A stretch of DNA of 64,000 bases from Pleionea mediterranea (GTDB lineage: Bacteria > Pseudomonadota > Gammaproteobacteria > Enterobacterales > Kangiellaceae): positions 1 to 64,000 of the forward strand of contig NZ_QGGU01000012.1 of the NCBI RefSeq assembly GCF_003148745.1, read 5' to 3'. This document shows, piece after piece, positions 20,526 through 33,895 of this stretch (its first letter is position 1; each line of letters opens with the position of its first letter). The notes beneath the pieces were generated by a model. The model saw only the letters and a program-made list of their open reading frames with translations. It did no database searches and was not told the origin of the DNA. The position numbers and the translations under genes are program-made.

Positions 20526-22811
20526 ATGATAAATAATAAAGTATTCCTGACAACTCTGGTTGCAGGATCAATCTCCGCAGCGCTGGCCCAGCCTGCACAG
20601 CTGAAATCCGTTTCAGCAATGAATACCGATAAAATGGGTACCGTTGAACAATTAGAGCAACGCTACATTATCAAATTTAAAAACGGTTCAACTTTCTCTA
20701 CCTTAAATAAATCAGGCAAGGCTACTTTAGCCGCAAAAGCAGCGCATAACGCTATTCAAAAAGCTGGCGGTAACGTTAAGCTGGATATGCCAAACAACCT
20801 GGCGGTTGCGGCTGTTTTATCGGCTTCTGCAAAACAAAAATTACAAGCTGACGCAAATATTGAATACATCGAAATTGATCAACCCCGTCGTTTAATGGCA
20901 CAAAGTCAGCCTTACGGTATCGGCATGGTTCAAGCCGATCAAGTTGATGATTCGGTTGCTTCTGCAGCAGCAGGTGGTAAAAAAATCTGTGTTATTGATT
21001 CTGGTCTGGATTTGCCACACGAAGATATGGGTTCTTTAAATGGAACCATCACAGGTACTAATAATAGCGGTACTGGAAACTGGTACCAACACGGCGGCCC
21101 ACACGGTACTCACGTAGCTGGAACTATCGCTGCATTAAATAATGGTCTTGGTGTACGAGGCGTTATTGGTACTGATCCAAACATGCACATTATTAAAGTA
21201 TTTAATGAGTCAGGTTGGGGTTACTCTTCATCTTTGGTTAGCGCCATTGAAACCTGTGCAAACAATGGTTCTGATGTGGTTAATATGAGTTTGGGTGGTT
21301 CAGGATCATCAACCACTGAAGGCAACGCAATGCAATCACTGTACGACAGTGGTGTGTTATTGATTGCTGCCGCTGGTAATGATGGTGTTGCATCATCAAC
21401 CACTGATGCGGAATCTTTCCCAGCTTCTTACGATGCGGTTATGTCGGTTGCGGCTATTGATAGCTCAAAAGCATTGGCGGATTTTTCACAGAAAAACTCT
21501 CAGGTAGAAATTGCTGGCCCGGGTGTTGATGTTTACTCGACTTACCCAGAAGGTTTGGGATCGGTTGTTGAGTTATCAGTAGGCAGTAACGGTTACAGTG
21601 TTAACGCTATGGAAAATCAAGGCAGCGCTTCCGGTGCATTATTTGATATGGCAACTGGTGAATCAACCAATTCTGGTGCAAACGGTAAAGTTTGTTTGAT
21701 TCAACGTGGAAATATCTCTTTCCATGACAAAGTGAAAAATTGTCAGGACAGTGGTGGCGTTGGCGCGATTATTTATAATAACGCTGCCGGTTCTTTCGGT
21801 GGAACATTGGGTGACACTAATGCGACTTCAATTCCTGCGGTAACAGCAACAGACTCTGATGGCGCAGCGATGTTAAACCAGCTAGGTCAAACAGCGTCTA
21901 TTAATATTGGTCCGGGTAACTACGGTAAAATGAGTGGAACCTCTATGGCTTCTCCTCACGTGGCTGGTGTTGCTGCTCTGGTATGGTCAACACACCCAAC
22001 CTGTAGTGCTGCAGAAATCCGTAATGTATTGAACACAACGGCACAGGACTTAGGTTCTGCCGGTCGTGATGTTAAGTTTGGTTATGGTTTGGTGCAAACC
22101 AAAGCAGCGGTTGATTACATCACCAATAACGGCTGTGACGGTAATGGCGGAACTACCCCACCACCACCACCGCCTTCTGATACAACTTTGGAAAACGGTA
22201 CAGCTAAAACAGGTTTGTCCGCTTCTACTGGTGAAGAGCTTCACTACACAATGGAAGTGCCAGCCGGTGCAACGGATCTTTCGTTTGTAACCAATGGTGG
22301 ATCGGGTGACGGTGACCTTTACGTGAAGTTTGGTTCACAGCCCACTACGTCTAGCTACGACTGTCGTCCATACAAAAATGGTAATGCAGAAACTTGTAGC
22401 ATCAGTAATGTACAGGCGGGCACTTACTACGTAATGGTTCGTGCTTATTCTACTTTCTCCAATGTTAGTCTGACGGGAAGTTTCACTGAAGGCGCGACGG
22501 GTGGTGAAGGTGGTTCTGCATCTCTGTCCAACTTGTCAGGCAGTCGACGTGCCTGGGATCACTACACTGTTGATATTCCAGCTGGAATGAGCAGCCTGAC
22601 GGTGACCATGTCGGGTGGTTCAGGTGACGCGGATCTGTATGTGAAGCAAAGCTCACAGCCAACTACGTCAAGCTACGATTGCCGTCCTTATAAAAACGGT
22701 AACAATGAAGTATGTACTTTTACTAACCCTACTTCAGGAACCTGGTACATCAGCTTACGCGGTTACAGTGCTTACTCAGGCGTTAGCTTGAATGTCGAGT
22801 GGAAACCATAA
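20526..22811 (+). CDS. Secreted subtilisin-like serine protease with PA insert and two PPC domains
   Basis: S8 family endopeptidase of 761 residues from ATG 20526. I prefer this ATG because it opens the signal peptide MINNKVFLTTLVAGSISAALA, the same as in the downstream paralogue; the longer frame from 20487 has no ribosome site. An I9-type propeptide (KRYIIKFKN-like, here RYIIKFKNG) is followed by the catalytic triad: Asp in CVIDSGLD (about 158), His in HGTHVAGT (about 193) and Ser in GTSMASPHVAG (about 473). A PA-like domain of about 110 residues (KVCLIQRGNISFHDKV) is inserted before the serine. A Pro-rich linker (T-P-P repeat) leads to two PPC domains sharing QPTTSSYDCRPYKNGN. Likely secreted through the Sec pathway for extracellular protein breakdown. 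Confidence 0.95.
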   Translation: MINNKVFLTTLVAGSISAALAQPAQLKSVSAMNTDKMGTVEQLEQRYIIKFKNGSTFSTLNKSGKATLAAKAAHNAIQKAGGNVKLDMPNNLAVAAVLSASAKQKLQADANIEYIEIDQPRRLMAQSQPYGIGMVQADQVDDSVASAAAGGKKICVIDSGLDLPHEDMGSLNGTITGTNNSGTGNWYQHGGPHGTHVAGTIAALNNGLGVRGVIGTDPNMHIIKVFNESGWGYSSSLVSAIETCANNGSDVVNMSLGGSGSSTTEGNAMQSLYDSGVLLIAAAGNDGVASSTTDAESFPASYDAVMSVAAIDSSKALADFSQKNSQVEIAGPGVDVYSTYPEGLGSVVELSVGSNGYSVNAMENQGSASGALFDMATGESTNSGANGKVCLIQRGNISFHDKVKNCQDSGGVGAIIYNNAAGSFGGTLGDTNATSIPAVTATDSDGAAMLNQLGQTASINIGPGNYGKMSGTSMASPHVAGVAALVWSTHPTCSAAEIRNVLNTTAQDLGSAGRDVKFGYGLVQTKAAVDYITNNGCDGNGGTTPPPPPPSDTTLENGTAKTGLSASTGEELHYTMEVPAGATDLSFVTNGGSGDGDLYVKFGSQPTTSSYDCRPYKNGNAETCSISNVQAGTYYVMVRAYSTFSNVSLTGSFTEGATGGEGGSASLSNLSGSRRAWDHYTVDIPAGMSSLTVTMSGGSGDADLYVKQSSQPTTSSYDCRPYKNGNNEVCTFTNPTSGTWYISLRGYSAYSGVSLNVEWKP

Positions 22812-22837
22812 TCGACTTTAGTACTTTTAAGTAAGTT

Positions 22838-22869
22838 AAAAAGCGGCCCGTTAAACGGCCGCTTTTTTT
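22838..22869 (+). terminator. Intrinsic terminator after the first subtilisin gene
   Basis: GCGGCC (22843-22848) pairs with GGCCGC (22857-22862), extended by AAAA/TTTT, then a T7 run. Confidence 0.88.
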
Positions 22870-23079
22870 ATGTCTGGAATTTTTTAAAGAAATTCGAGGG
22901 GTAGATCATTACTTTATTATTTATATTTTAAAGTGAGATATAAAAGTTTCTAATTGATAAAAATATGTGAATATTTACCTATTGCAAAGTGAGCTGATAT
23001 GGCAGTTTTATGACTGGTCACAAAATGGCCAGATAGGACTACCTAAAAACATAACCTTATAAACAGAGGCAAATATAGT

Positions 23080-24999
23080 ATGAAAAATAAATCAGCCAAA
23101 CTGTTTATGACGACTTTGATTGCTGGATCCATTTCAGCAGTGTTGGCTCAGTCGCCATATGACATGAATAAATCTGATAGCTCAAAGCAGATAATGTCTA
23201 CCAACAAGATGATTGCAGAAACGCAAGGTGAAAAGCGTTATATCATTAAGTTTAAAAATAATTCAGCTTATGCAATGTCTGCGGCTAATGGTGAAATGAA
23301 AGTTTCTTCACAAGCTCATCAGTTATTAAATAAACACGGTGCTCGTGTACAGCGCACACTTAATAAGCAAGGCGCAATGGCTGCCATGTTAACCGAGCAG
23401 GCGAAACAGCAATTAATGGCAAATAGTGATGTTGAGTATATCGAGGAAGATCCTCGTCGACATCTAATGGCAGAAAGCACGCCTTATGGCATTGGTATGG
23501 TTCAAGCGAACCAGGTAAGCGATGGCCTTACAGCAAACAGAAAAGTTTGTATCGTTGATACCGGTTACGACATCAATCATGAAGATTTGATCTCAAATGG
23601 TGTTACCGGTGATGACAATGACGGTAATGGCAATGACACCGGTAATTGGTACAACGATGGCCACGGTCATGGTACCCATGTTGCTGGAACTATTTCTGCA
23701 CTTAGCGGAAATGGTAAAGGAGTAGTTGGGGTTAACCCAAGCGGAAACCTTGGTTTGCACATTGTAAAAGTATTTAATGATTCAGGTAGCTGGGCTTATG
23801 GTTCTGACCTGGTTGCTGCGGTTAATCAGTGTGTCAACGCTGGCTCCGATGTGATCAGCATGAGTTTGGGTGGTAGTGCTTCAAGCACCACTGAGCGAAA
23901 TGCTTTTGTATCAGCATTAAATAACGATGTGTTATCAATTGCAGCCGCTGGTAATGGTGGAAACTCAAGCTTGTCTTACCCTGCCTCTTACGATGAAGTT
24001 GTTTCAGTTGCAGCGGTAGACTCTAGCGGTAACCATGCAAGTTTCTCGCAGTACAACTCTCAGGTTGAAATTGCTGCGCCAGGTGTGAGTGTTAACTCAA
24101 CGCTTCCAGGCAATAGCTATGCATCCTGGAATGGAACATCAATGGCCACACCTCATGTGTCCGGTGTTGCGGCATTGGTATGGAGTCATTACACCTCTTG
24201 TAGTGCAGCTCAAATCCGTAGTGCTTTGAATGCAACAGCTGAAGACCGCGGTTCAGCGGGTCGTGACACCCGTTATGGTTGGGGTATCGTAAAAGCGAAA
24301 GCGGCTTATGATTATCTGGCCAATGGTTGTGACGGTGACGGCGGTGGCGGTGAACCACCTACGGGCGATACTGAACTAACCAATGGTGTTGCAGAAACCA
24401 ATTTATCGGGTGCGCAATACTCAGAAGCTTTCTTTACTCTGGATGTACCTGCTGGTGCTACGGACTTAAGCTTCCAGATCTCTGGTGGTTCCGGTGATTC
24501 CGATATGTATGTGCGCTTTGGTTCCAAGCCAACTACCAGCAGCTATGACTGCCGTCCATATCGTAACGGTAACAATGAGACTTGCTCAATCAGCAATGTC
24601 CAGGCCGGAACATATTATGTGATGCTTCGCGGTTACAGCAGCTTCTCTGGTGTGTCCCTGGTAGGCGCTTTCACTGAGCCTGGTTCAGGCGGTGATGGTG
24701 GTACCTTCAGTAAGAGCAATTTATCGGGCAACTCTGGTAGCTGGAGACACTACACGGTAGATATCCCATCAGGTATGTCTTCGTTTACCATTGATATGGC
24801 CGGTGGTTCGGGTGATGCGGATATGTACGTACGTCGTGGATCTCAGCCAACAACCAGTAACTATGATTGCCGCCCTTATCGTTGGGGTAATACCGAGTCT
24901 TGTAGCTTTAATAATCCAGCTTCAGGTACCTGGTACATCAGTGTAAGAGGGTATTCTTCTTACTCAGGTGTTGGCATCAACGCTGAATGGAAGCCTTAA
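23080..24999 (+). CDS. Secreted subtilisin-like serine protease with two PPC domains
   Basis: This 639-residue S8 protease is a paralogue of the one just upstream. The signal peptide is MKNKSAKLFMTTLIAGSISAVLAQ, and an I9-type propeptide (KRYIIKFKNN) follows. The catalytic residues are D160 (CIVDTGYD), H197 (GHGTHVAGT) and S354 (NGTSMATPHVSG). The PA insert of the paralogue is absent, which accounts for nearly all of the length difference. Two C-terminal PPC domains repeat QPTTSSYDCRPYRNGN-type sequence. The junction APYGIGMVQA-like (here TPYGIGMVQANQV) after the propeptide is nearly identical in both proteins, pointing to tandem duplication. Each gene has its own terminator, so they are probably transcribed separately. 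Confidence 0.95.
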   Translation: MKNKSAKLFMTTLIAGSISAVLAQSPYDMNKSDSSKQIMSTNKMIAETQGEKRYIIKFKNNSAYAMSAANGEMKVSSQAHQLLNKHGARVQRTLNKQGAMAAMLTEQAKQQLMANSDVEYIEEDPRRHLMAESTPYGIGMVQANQVSDGLTANRKVCIVDTGYDINHEDLISNGVTGDDNDGNGNDTGNWYNDGHGHGTHVAGTISALSGNGKGVVGVNPSGNLGLHIVKVFNDSGSWAYGSDLVAAVNQCVNAGSDVISMSLGGSASSTTERNAFVSALNNDVLSIAAAGNGGNSSLSYPASYDEVVSVAAVDSSGNHASFSQYNSQVEIAAPGVSVNSTLPGNSYASWNGTSMATPHVSGVAALVWSHYTSCSAAQIRSALNATAEDRGSAGRDTRYGWGIVKAKAAYDYLANGCDGDGGGGEPPTGDTELTNGVAETNLSGAQYSEAFFTLDVPAGATDLSFQISGGSGDSDMYVRFGSKPTTSSYDCRPYRNGNNETCSISNVQAGTYYVMLRGYSSFSGVSLVGAFTEPGSGGDGGTFSKSNLSGNSGSWRHYTVDIPSGMSSFTIDMAGGSGDADMYVRRGSQPTTSNYDCRPYRWGNTESCSFNNPASGTWYISVRGYSSYSGVGINAEWKP

Positions 25000-25015
25000 A
25001 ACTCATCTGAGTTTG

Positions 25016-25045
25016 AAAAAGCTGGCTTAACCGCCAGCTTTTTTT
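25016..25045 (+). terminator. Intrinsic terminator after the second subtilisin gene
   Basis: AAAAAGCTGGC (25016-25026), loop TTAACC, and GCCAGC (25033-25038) with T7. Confidence 0.9.
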
Positions 25046-25236
25046 ATTAACATAACAACTCAGTGTTTGATCGCCAGTAGAGTAAGGTTGTTTAAAATAT
25101 CTACATCTGGCTAACAAAATACCTTTTTATACATATATCTAGATAAATAAGCATTACGACCTACGCAGGTTTAAAAATGCAATAGAGCTTCAAACTCACC
25201 CTTTCCAACTTTAGCGCTACAGAGCAGTAATTTCGG

Positions 25237-25265
25237 TTGAATTAAGGTCGTTACGAAACTATAAT
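25237..25265 (+). promoter_or_regulatory. Sigma-70 promoter of the atp operon
   Basis: TTGAAT (25237-25242), exactly 17 bp, then a perfect TATAAT (25260-25265). A start site near 25272 would give a leader of about 90 nt before atpI. Confidence 0.8.
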
Positions 25266-25289
25266 CTGCGCGAAATATAAATATTGGTT

Positions 25290-25308
25290 GATAATGATTA
25301 TCATTTTT
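25290..25308. promoter_or_regulatory. Fur box-like operator in the atp leader
   Basis: GATAATGATTATCATTTTT matches the 19-bp Fur consensus GATAATGATAATCATTATC at 16 of 19 positions, including the symmetrical ATGAT-ATCAT core. It lies about 20-35 bp downstream of the predicted transcription start. Binding is not shown. Confidence 0.6.
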
Positions 25309-25363
25309 GGATGTTCAGCTGGTTTTTTACCGATAATTTAAAAGTTAGTGGGTTTAATTGAGA

Positions 25364-26610
<1,247 letters not shown>

Positions 26611-26654
26611 AATTTAACAGATATTTACTTTATTAACTTTTAATAACTTTTTAG

Positions 26655-26936
<282 letters not shown>

Positions 26937-26969
26937 TTTTTTATCCAAACCCATTAGGAGAGAACCGAC

Positions 26970-27440
26970 GTGAATATTAATCTCACTTTAGTAGTACAAA
27001 TGGTAGCTTTTGCTATCTTCGTCGCGTTCTGCATGAAATATGTGTGGCCTCCTTTGCTTGGCGCTATTATCGAGCGTCAAAAGAAAATTGCTGAAGGCTT
27101 AGCTGCTGCAGAAAAGGGTGAGCACGATTTAGTGCTTGCCAAAGAAAGCGCAGTTAACACTTTAAAAGAAGCAAAAGCTGAATCAGCAAAGTTAGTTGAA
27201 CAAGCAAAGAAGCGTCATAGCGAAATCGTTGAATCTGCAAAAGACGATGCTCGTGAAGAAGCCGAGAAAATCTTAAAAGGCGCTCGCGCAGAAATTGAGC
27301 AAGAGGTTAACCGTGCTAAAGAGCAATTACGTGCTCAGTTAGCTGGATTAGCGGTAGCCGGTGCCGAGAAAATTCTTGAGCGTAACATAGATGCAGCACA
27401 GCAGAACGACATTGTTGAAAAGCTGGTCACAGAACTTTAA
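26970..27440 (+). CDS. atpF: ATP synthase F0 subunit b
   Basis: Subunit b is the peripheral stalk: one N-terminal membrane helix (residues about 4-26), then a long charged coiled coil. At 156 residues it matches E. coli. The start codon is GTG at 26970, with AGGAGAG upstream. It ends 12 bp before atpH. Confidence 0.96.
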   Translation: MNINLTLVVQMVAFAIFVAFCMKYVWPPLLGAIIERQKKIAEGLAAAEKGEHDLVLAKESAVNTLKEAKAESAKLVEQAKKRHSEIVESAKDDAREEAEKILKGARAEIEQEVNRAKEQLRAQLAGLAVAGAEKILERNIDAAQQNDIVEKLVTEL

Positions 27441-27452
27441 TAAAGGTGGACC

Positions 27453-27989
27453 ATGGCTGAATTAACCACAGTAGCGAGACCTTATGCCAAAGCGGCATTT
27501 GAGCATGCTATGGCGGAAAATGCGTTATCCAGTTGGTCAGACATGATTGATTTTGCAGCAGCAGTTGTTGCTGATAAACAAATGAAAAGTTTATTGTCTA
27601 GCCCACACTTAACGCATGAGCAACAACGTGACGCCATGTTGAAAGTTTGCGAAGGCAAACTGGATGCTCAGGGACAAAACTTTATTAAGTTATTGTCTCA
27701 AAATCACCGCTTATTGGTGTTGCCACAAATAGCAGATATTTTTGAGCACTTGAAGGCTGAGTTTGAAAAAACCGTTGATGCTCGAATTACCTCTGCTGCT
27801 GAACTGACAGCTGAGCAACAAGATAAGTTAAAACAGAAGCTGGCTTTAAAGTTAGGGCGACAGGTCAATATCGAAGTTAAAATCGATGCTGATTTACTGG
27901 GCGGCCTGGTCATTGAAGCTGAAGATATGGTCATTGATGGTTCGGTACGCGGTAAGCTTGCCAAACTGTCAGAGACGCTGAAAGTATAA
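27453..27989 (+). CDS. atpH: ATP synthase F1 subunit delta
   Basis: Delta joins the peripheral stalk to the top of F1. The 178-residue product starts with the typical [14 protein letters not shown] and ends with [23 protein letters not shown], the conserved C-terminal signature. It lies between atpF (12 bp) and atpA (14 bp). Confidence 0.96.
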   Translation: MAELTTVARPYAKAAFEHAMAENALSSWSDMIDFAAAVVADKQMKSLLSSPHLTHEQQRDAMLKVCEGKLDAQGQNFIKLLSQNHRLLVLPQIADIFEHLKAEFEKTVDARITSAAELTAEQQDKLKQKLALKLGRQVNIEVKIDADLLGGLVIEAEDMVIDGSVRGKLAKLSETLKV

Positions 27990-28003
27990 AAGGAATCCAG
28001 AGC

Positions 28004-29551
28004 ATGAGTATGCAACTGAATCCATCTGAAATTAGCGAGTTAATTAAACAACGCATCAACGAGTTTGAAGTTGTTTCTGAAGCTCGTAATGAAGGCACTA
28101 TCGTCAGCGTTTCTGACGGTATATTAAAAATTCATGGCCTCGCCGACGCGATGCAAGGTGAAATGATTGAGCTTCCTGGCGGAAGTTACGGTCTTGCATT
28201 GAACCTTGAACGTGATTCTGTCGGTGCGGTTGTATTAGGCGACTATTCACACATCGTTGAAGGTGAAAAAGCCAAGTGTACCGGACGTATTCTTGAAGTC
28301 CCAACCGGCGAATGTATGTTAGGCCGTGTTGTTGATGCACTAGGTAACCCACTCGACGGTAAAGGCCCAATTGAAGGCGCAAAGAATGCACCAGTAGAAA
28401 AAGTTGCACCTGGTGTTATTTCTCGTCAATCGGTTGATCAACCTGTACAAACCGGTATCAAATCAATTGATGCGATGATTCCTGTTGGTCGTGGTCAGCG
28501 TGAGCTTATCATTGGTGACCGTCAAACAGGTAAAACAGCGATTGCAATTGATGCCATCATCAACCAGAAAGGTACTGGTGTTAAATGTATCTATGTCGCG
28601 GTTGGTCAAAAAGCGTCAACAATTTCTGGCATCGTTCGTAAGTTAGAAGAGCATGGCGCAATGGATCACACAGTGGTTGTTGCGGCAGGCGCGTCTGATT
28701 CTGCAGCGTTGCAATACATTGCACCATTTGCGGGTTGCTCAATGGGCGAATACTTCCGCGATAAAGGTGAAGACGCTTTAATCGTATACGATGACTTAAC
28801 CAAGCAAGCTTGGGCTTATCGTCAAATCTCACTATTGCTTCGTCGTCCTCCTGGTCGTGAAGCTTACCCTGGTGACGTATTCTACTTGCACTCTCGCTTA
28901 TTGGAGCGTGCTGCACGTATCAATGCCGATCACGTAGAGAAGTTAACCAACGGTGAAGTTAAAGGTAAAACCGGTTCTTTAACCGCGTTACCCATTATCG
29001 AAACACAGGCGGGTGACGTATCAGCGTTCGTACCGACTAACGTAATTTCGATCACCGATGGTCAAATCTTCCTGGAAACAGATTTGTTTAACTCAGGTAT
29101 TCGTCCTGCGGTTAATGCGGGTCTGTCGGTATCGCGTGTTGGTGGTGCTGCTCAAACCAAAATCATTAAGAAGCTTGGTGGCGGTGTTCGTCTGGCGTTG
29201 GCTCAATATCGTGAGCTTGCCGCTTTCGCGCAGTTTGCTTCGGATCTTGATGAAGCGACTCGTGCACAGTTAGAGCACGGTCAACGCGTTACCGAGTTAA
29301 TGAAACAATCTCAATACTCTCCAATGTCTGTGGCAGAGATGGGCGTATCTTTGTACGCTGCTGAAAAAGGTCACTTACAAGCGGTTGAGTTGGATAAGAT
29401 TGGCGACTTCGAGTCGGCTTTGATTGATTACATGAACAATCAACACAAAGCATTGATGGATAAAATTAATGAAACCTGCGCTTACGACGATGAGATCGCA
29501 GCAGCATTAGAAGAAGCCATCAATCAATTCAAATCAACTCAAACCTGGTAA
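28004..29551 (+). CDS. atpA: ATP synthase F1 subunit alpha
   Basis: Alpha is the non-catalytic nucleotide-binding subunit. The 515-residue product has the P-loop [11 protein letters not shown], the conserved [12 protein letters not shown] and the catalytic-face arginine segment [10 protein letters not shown]. Length and sequence are standard. A terminator-like hairpin follows 8 bp after the stop, before atpG. Confidence 0.98.
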   Translation: MSMQLNPSEISELIKQRINEFEVVSEARNEGTIVSVSDGILKIHGLADAMQGEMIELPGGSYGLALNLERDSVGAVVLGDYSHIVEGEKAKCTGRILEVPTGECMLGRVVDALGNPLDGKGPIEGAKNAPVEKVAPGVISRQSVDQPVQTGIKSIDAMIPVGRGQRELIIGDRQTGKTAIAIDAIINQKGTGVKCIYVAVGQKASTISGIVRKLEEHGAMDHTVVVAAGASDSAALQYIAPFAGCSMGEYFRDKGEDALIVYDDLTKQAWAYRQISLLLRRPPGREAYPGDVFYLHSRLLERAARINADHVEKLTNGEVKGKTGSLTALPIIETQAGDVSAFVPTNVISITDGQIFLETDLFNSGIRPAVNAGLSVSRVGGAAQTKIIKKLGGGVRLALAQYRELAAFAQFASDLDEATRAQLEHGQRVTELMKQSQYSPMSVAEMGVSLYAAEKGHLQAVELDKIGDFESALIDYMNNQHKALMDKINETCAYDDEIAAALEEAINQFKSTQTW

Positions 29552-29558
29552 TTGAAAT

Positions 29559-29588
29559 GGGAAGTGTTCTGCACTTCCCTTTTATTTT
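29559..29588 (+). terminator. Terminator-like hairpin inside the atp operon (atpA-atpG)
   Basis: GGGAAGTG (29559-29566), loop TTCTG, CACTTCCC (29572-29579), then TTTTATTTT. The structure has every feature of an intrinsic terminator but lies in mid-operon. It may cause partial termination or protect the upstream mRNA end. Confidence 0.75.
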
Positions 29589-29620
29589 GATTAACGTTTT
29601 GAGAGTAACAGGAAAAGATT

Positions 29621-30481
29621 ATGGCCGGCGCTAAAGAGATTAGAACGAAAATTGGGAGTATTAAAAACACCCAAAAGATCACCAGTGCCATGGAAATGGT
29701 AGCAGCCAGTAAAATGCGTAAAGCTCAAGATCGCATGGCCGCTACACGTCCCTATGCCAAACGTATCCGCAGTGTTATTGGCCATCTTGCGCACGGTAAT
29801 ACTGAGTATCAACACGCGTTTATGAATGAACGTGAAGTTAAGCGTGTAGGCTTTATTGTTGTTTCAACCGATCGTGGTTTATGCGGCGGTTTAAATATTA
29901 ATTTATTTAAACAAGCGCTTAATGCGATGAAACAATGGAGTGACCAGGGTGTAGAAATTGAATTATGCCTGATTGGTTCTAAAGCCCACAGTTTCTTCAA
30001 GCGATACGGTGGTAAAGTGGTCGCAAAAGTTTCTGGCTTAGGCGATGCTCCGCAAGTATCCGATTTGATCGGTGCTGTTAAAGTTATGCTGGATGGTTAC
30101 AACAAAGGTAATATTGACCGCTTATTTATGGCGCAAAATGACTTTGTGAATACCATGACTCAGAAGCCTGACGTCAGTCAGCTATTGCCCATCGTACCCA
30201 GCGAAGATGATGAACTAAAACATCACTGGGACTATATTTATGAGCCTGATGCAAAAGCGTTGCTTGAAGTGTTATTGACTCGTTACATTGAGTCTCAGGT
30301 TTATCAAGGTGTGGTTGATAATCTTGCTTGTGAGCAAGCTGCACGTATGGTGGCGATGAAAGCAGCATCGGATAATGCTGGTGATTTGATCGACGAATTA
30401 CAACTGGTTTACAACAAAGCGCGTCAAACAGCAATTACTCAGGAATTGTCGGAGATTGTTGCAGGCGCGGCAGCGGTATAG
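29621..30481 (+). CDS. atpG: ATP synthase F1 subunit gamma
   Basis: Gamma is the central rotor shaft. The 286-residue product has the N-terminal helix [20 protein letters not shown], the middle [10 protein letters not shown] motif and the C-terminal helix ending in [12 protein letters not shown]. It follows atpA after a 69-bp gap that contains the hairpin. Confidence 0.97.
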   Translation: MAGAKEIRTKIGSIKNTQKITSAMEMVAASKMRKAQDRMAATRPYAKRIRSVIGHLAHGNTEYQHAFMNEREVKRVGFIVVSTDRGLCGGLNINLFKQALNAMKQWSDQGVEIELCLIGSKAHSFFKRYGGKVVAKVSGLGDAPQVSDLIGAVKVMLDGYNKGNIDRLFMAQNDFVNTMTQKPDVSQLLPIVPSEDDELKHHWDYIYEPDAKALLEVLLTRYIESQVYQGVVDNLACEQAARMVAMKAASDNAGDLIDELQLVYNKARQTAITQELSEIVAGAAAV

Positions 30482-30512
30482 TGAATCAGCTCAAAGAATT
30501 AAATTTGGTTAA

Positions 30513-31901
<1,389 letters not shown>

Positions 31902-31919
31902 GACTTTAACCTTGAAGGG

Positions 31920-32354
31920 ATGAAGACTATGCCTTATACATTTCATCTCGATATCGTCAGTGCCGAAGAAGAAATCTTCTCCGGCACCGTAGACATGTTG
32001 GTTGCAAACGGTGAGCTGGGTGAGTTGGGGATTTCCCCGGGTCACGCACCACTGTTAACCTCGCTCAAACCTGGGCCGGTTAAGGTAACCAAGCATGGTG
32101 GCGACGAAGAGTTTTATTATGTATCCGGTGGAATGCTTGAAGTGCAACCGCACGTGGTAACGGTACTGGCTGATACAGCAGTACGAGCCGATGATGTGGA
32201 TGAAGCAGCGGCTATCGAAGCACAAAAAGCGGCTGAACAAGCACTGCACGATCAATCCTCCGAAATTGAATACTCAAAAGCGGCTGCAGAGCTGGCTGAA
32301 GCTGCGGCTCAGTTACGTACTTTGCAGGCCATCCGCCGTAAAGCGGGAAAATAA
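31920..32354 (+). CDS. atpC: ATP synthase F1 subunit epsilon
   Basis: Epsilon is part of the rotor foot and regulates ATPase activity. The 144-residue product has the N-terminal beta-barrel ([33 protein letters not shown]) and the C-terminal two-helix hairpin (ALRT-like, [13 protein letters not shown]). An alternative ATG three codons downstream (31929) is possible. It ends the operon and is followed by tandem terminators. Confidence 0.96.
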   Translation: MKTMPYTFHLDIVSAEEEIFSGTVDMLVANGELGELGISPGHAPLLTSLKPGPVKVTKHGGDEEFYYVSGGMLEVQPHVVTVLADTAVRADDVDEAAAIEAQKAAEQALHDQSSEIEYSKAAAELAEAAAQLRTLQAIRRKAGK

Positions 32355-32408
32355 AAACCAATCTGGTTTTTCACAGTCCAAATTAAGGGAGCTTAGCCTC
32401 CCTTTTTT
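32354..32408 (+). terminator. Tandem terminators ending the atp operon
   Basis: Hairpin 1: AAAACCA (32354-32360), ATC, TGGTTTT (32364-32370), overlapping the end of the atpC stop codon. Hairpin 2: AAGGGAG (32385-32391), loop CTTAGC, CTCCCTT (32398-32404) with a T6 run. The second is the stronger. Confidence 0.85.
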
Positions 32409-32506
32409 GCGTGTATGGCCCTGAACTATTCCAATTCCTACGGTCTTAGGGCAAGATTACATTCTTTATTCATTGCGTTAAAACAATTATCTGACAGGGA
32501 ATAATT

Positions 32507-33874
32507 ATGGGATTAAGCGTTATTATTCTGGCAGCGGGTCAAGGTACGCGAATGCGTTCTTCAATGCCTAAAGTATTGCACCCAATCGCGGGTAAACCCA
32601 TGTTACAGCACGTTATTGAAACCAGTAGCAGCTTACAGGCCGATAATATATTCGTGGTGTATGGTCACGGCGGTGAACTGGTCAAGCAAACCATTACGGA
32701 AGATGGCATTCAGTGGATTGAACAAAAACAGCAACTGGGTACTGGTCATGCAGTGGATCAAGCCAGTGATTTTCTGGCGGATGACGATGACGTATTAATC
32801 CTCTACGGCGATGTACCGCTGATCCACCACGATACTTTGTATGAATTGTTAAAGATAAAGCCAAATAATGGCATATCACTATTAACCAACCTGCTTGATG
32901 ATCCAACCGGTTATGGTCGAATTGTTCGCGATGATACGCAAAAAGTAATAGGCATTGTTGAGCAGAAAGATGCCACCGACGATCAATTGTTAATAAGTGA
33001 AGTTAATACTGGAATATTGGCTGCAAACGGTAAAGATCTAAAAACCTGGTTATCGAATTTAAGTGATGACAATGCACAGGGTGAATATTACCTGACCGAT
33101 ATTATTGGTTTTGCAGCAACGGAAGGTCGTGAAATAGTTACCGCGGCACCAAAAGATGCCAGTGAAGTGGAAGGTGTTAATAACCGAATTCAACTGGCAG
33201 CACTGGAACGCGCCTATCAAAGAGCTTGTGCTTACAATCTTTTAGAAGGTGGCGTCACCTTGATTGATCCTGAGCGATTTGATTTGCGCGGAAAGTTAAT
33301 TGTCGATCCTGATGTAACCATCGATGTTAATGTGATTATTGAAGGCAAGGTCAGCATCAAAAAAGGCGCGGTGATTCAGGCAAACTGCATTTTAAAAGAC
33401 TGCAGTATTGGTGCAAATTCTGTGATTAAAGCCAATTCAATCGTTGAAGATAGCATTGTCGGTGAAGATTGTACCGTTGGTCCTTTTGCGCGACTTCGGC
33501 CCGGAACAGAACTTAACAATGATGCGCACATTGGAAACTTTGTTGAAGTTAAAAAGTCCACTATAGGTTCAGGCAGCAAAGCCAACCACCTTGCCTATAT
33601 TGGTGATGCAGAGATTGGCAAAAAAGTTAACGTGGGTGCCGGTACAATCACCTGCAACTATGATGGTGCTAACAAACATAAAACCATTATCAAAGATAAC
33701 GCATTTATTGGCAGTGATACGCAACTGGTCGCCCCGGTTACCATTGGTTCAGGCGCAACAATTGGTGCCGGGAGTACCATTACACGCGATGTATCCGATG
33801 AAACTTTATGCGTCACCCGCGTAAAGCAAAAAGAAATTAACGACTGGCAACGTCCAGTTAAGAATAAGTCTTAG
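32507..33874 (+). CDS. glmU: Bifunctional UDP-GlcNAc pyrophosphorylase / GlcN-1-P acetyltransferase
   Basis: GlmU makes UDP-GlcNAc for peptidoglycan and LPS. The 455-residue product has the pyrophosphorylase N-terminus ([20 protein letters not shown]) and a C-terminal left-handed beta-helix with hexapeptide repeats ([29 protein letters not shown]). Length is standard. It lies 21 bp before glmS, giving two steps of one pathway in one transcript. Confidence 0.98.
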   Translation: MGLSVIILAAGQGTRMRSSMPKVLHPIAGKPMLQHVIETSSSLQADNIFVVYGHGGELVKQTITEDGIQWIEQKQQLGTGHAVDQASDFLADDDDVLILYGDVPLIHHDTLYELLKIKPNNGISLLTNLLDDPTGYGRIVRDDTQKVIGIVEQKDATDDQLLISEVNTGILAANGKDLKTWLSNLSDDNAQGEYYLTDIIGFAATEGREIVTAAPKDASEVEGVNNRIQLAALERAYQRACAYNLLEGGVTLIDPERFDLRGKLIVDPDVTIDVNVIIEGKVSIKKGAVIQANCILKDCSIGANSVIKANSIVEDSIVGEDCTVGPFARLRPGTELNNDAHIGNFVEVKKSTIGSGSKANHLAYIGDAEIGKKVNVGAGTITCNYDGANKHKTIIKDNAFIGSDTQLVAPVTIGSGATIGAGSTITRDVSDETLCVTRVKQKEINDWQRPVKNKS

Positions 33875-33895
33875 TACTTGATGGAGTAAATAAAC

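Larger units (their letters stand above)
25046..25363. other. Promoter and leader region of the atp operon
   Basis: A 318-bp gap without a gene. It holds a strong promoter (25237-25265), a Fur-like box (25290-25308) and the atpI leader. The first 190 bases, 25046-25236, show nothing I can name. Confidence 0.6.

Noticed and set aside
33875-33895. glmS ribozyme
   Set aside because: Only 21 bp separate glmU and glmS and none of the ribozyme core is present.
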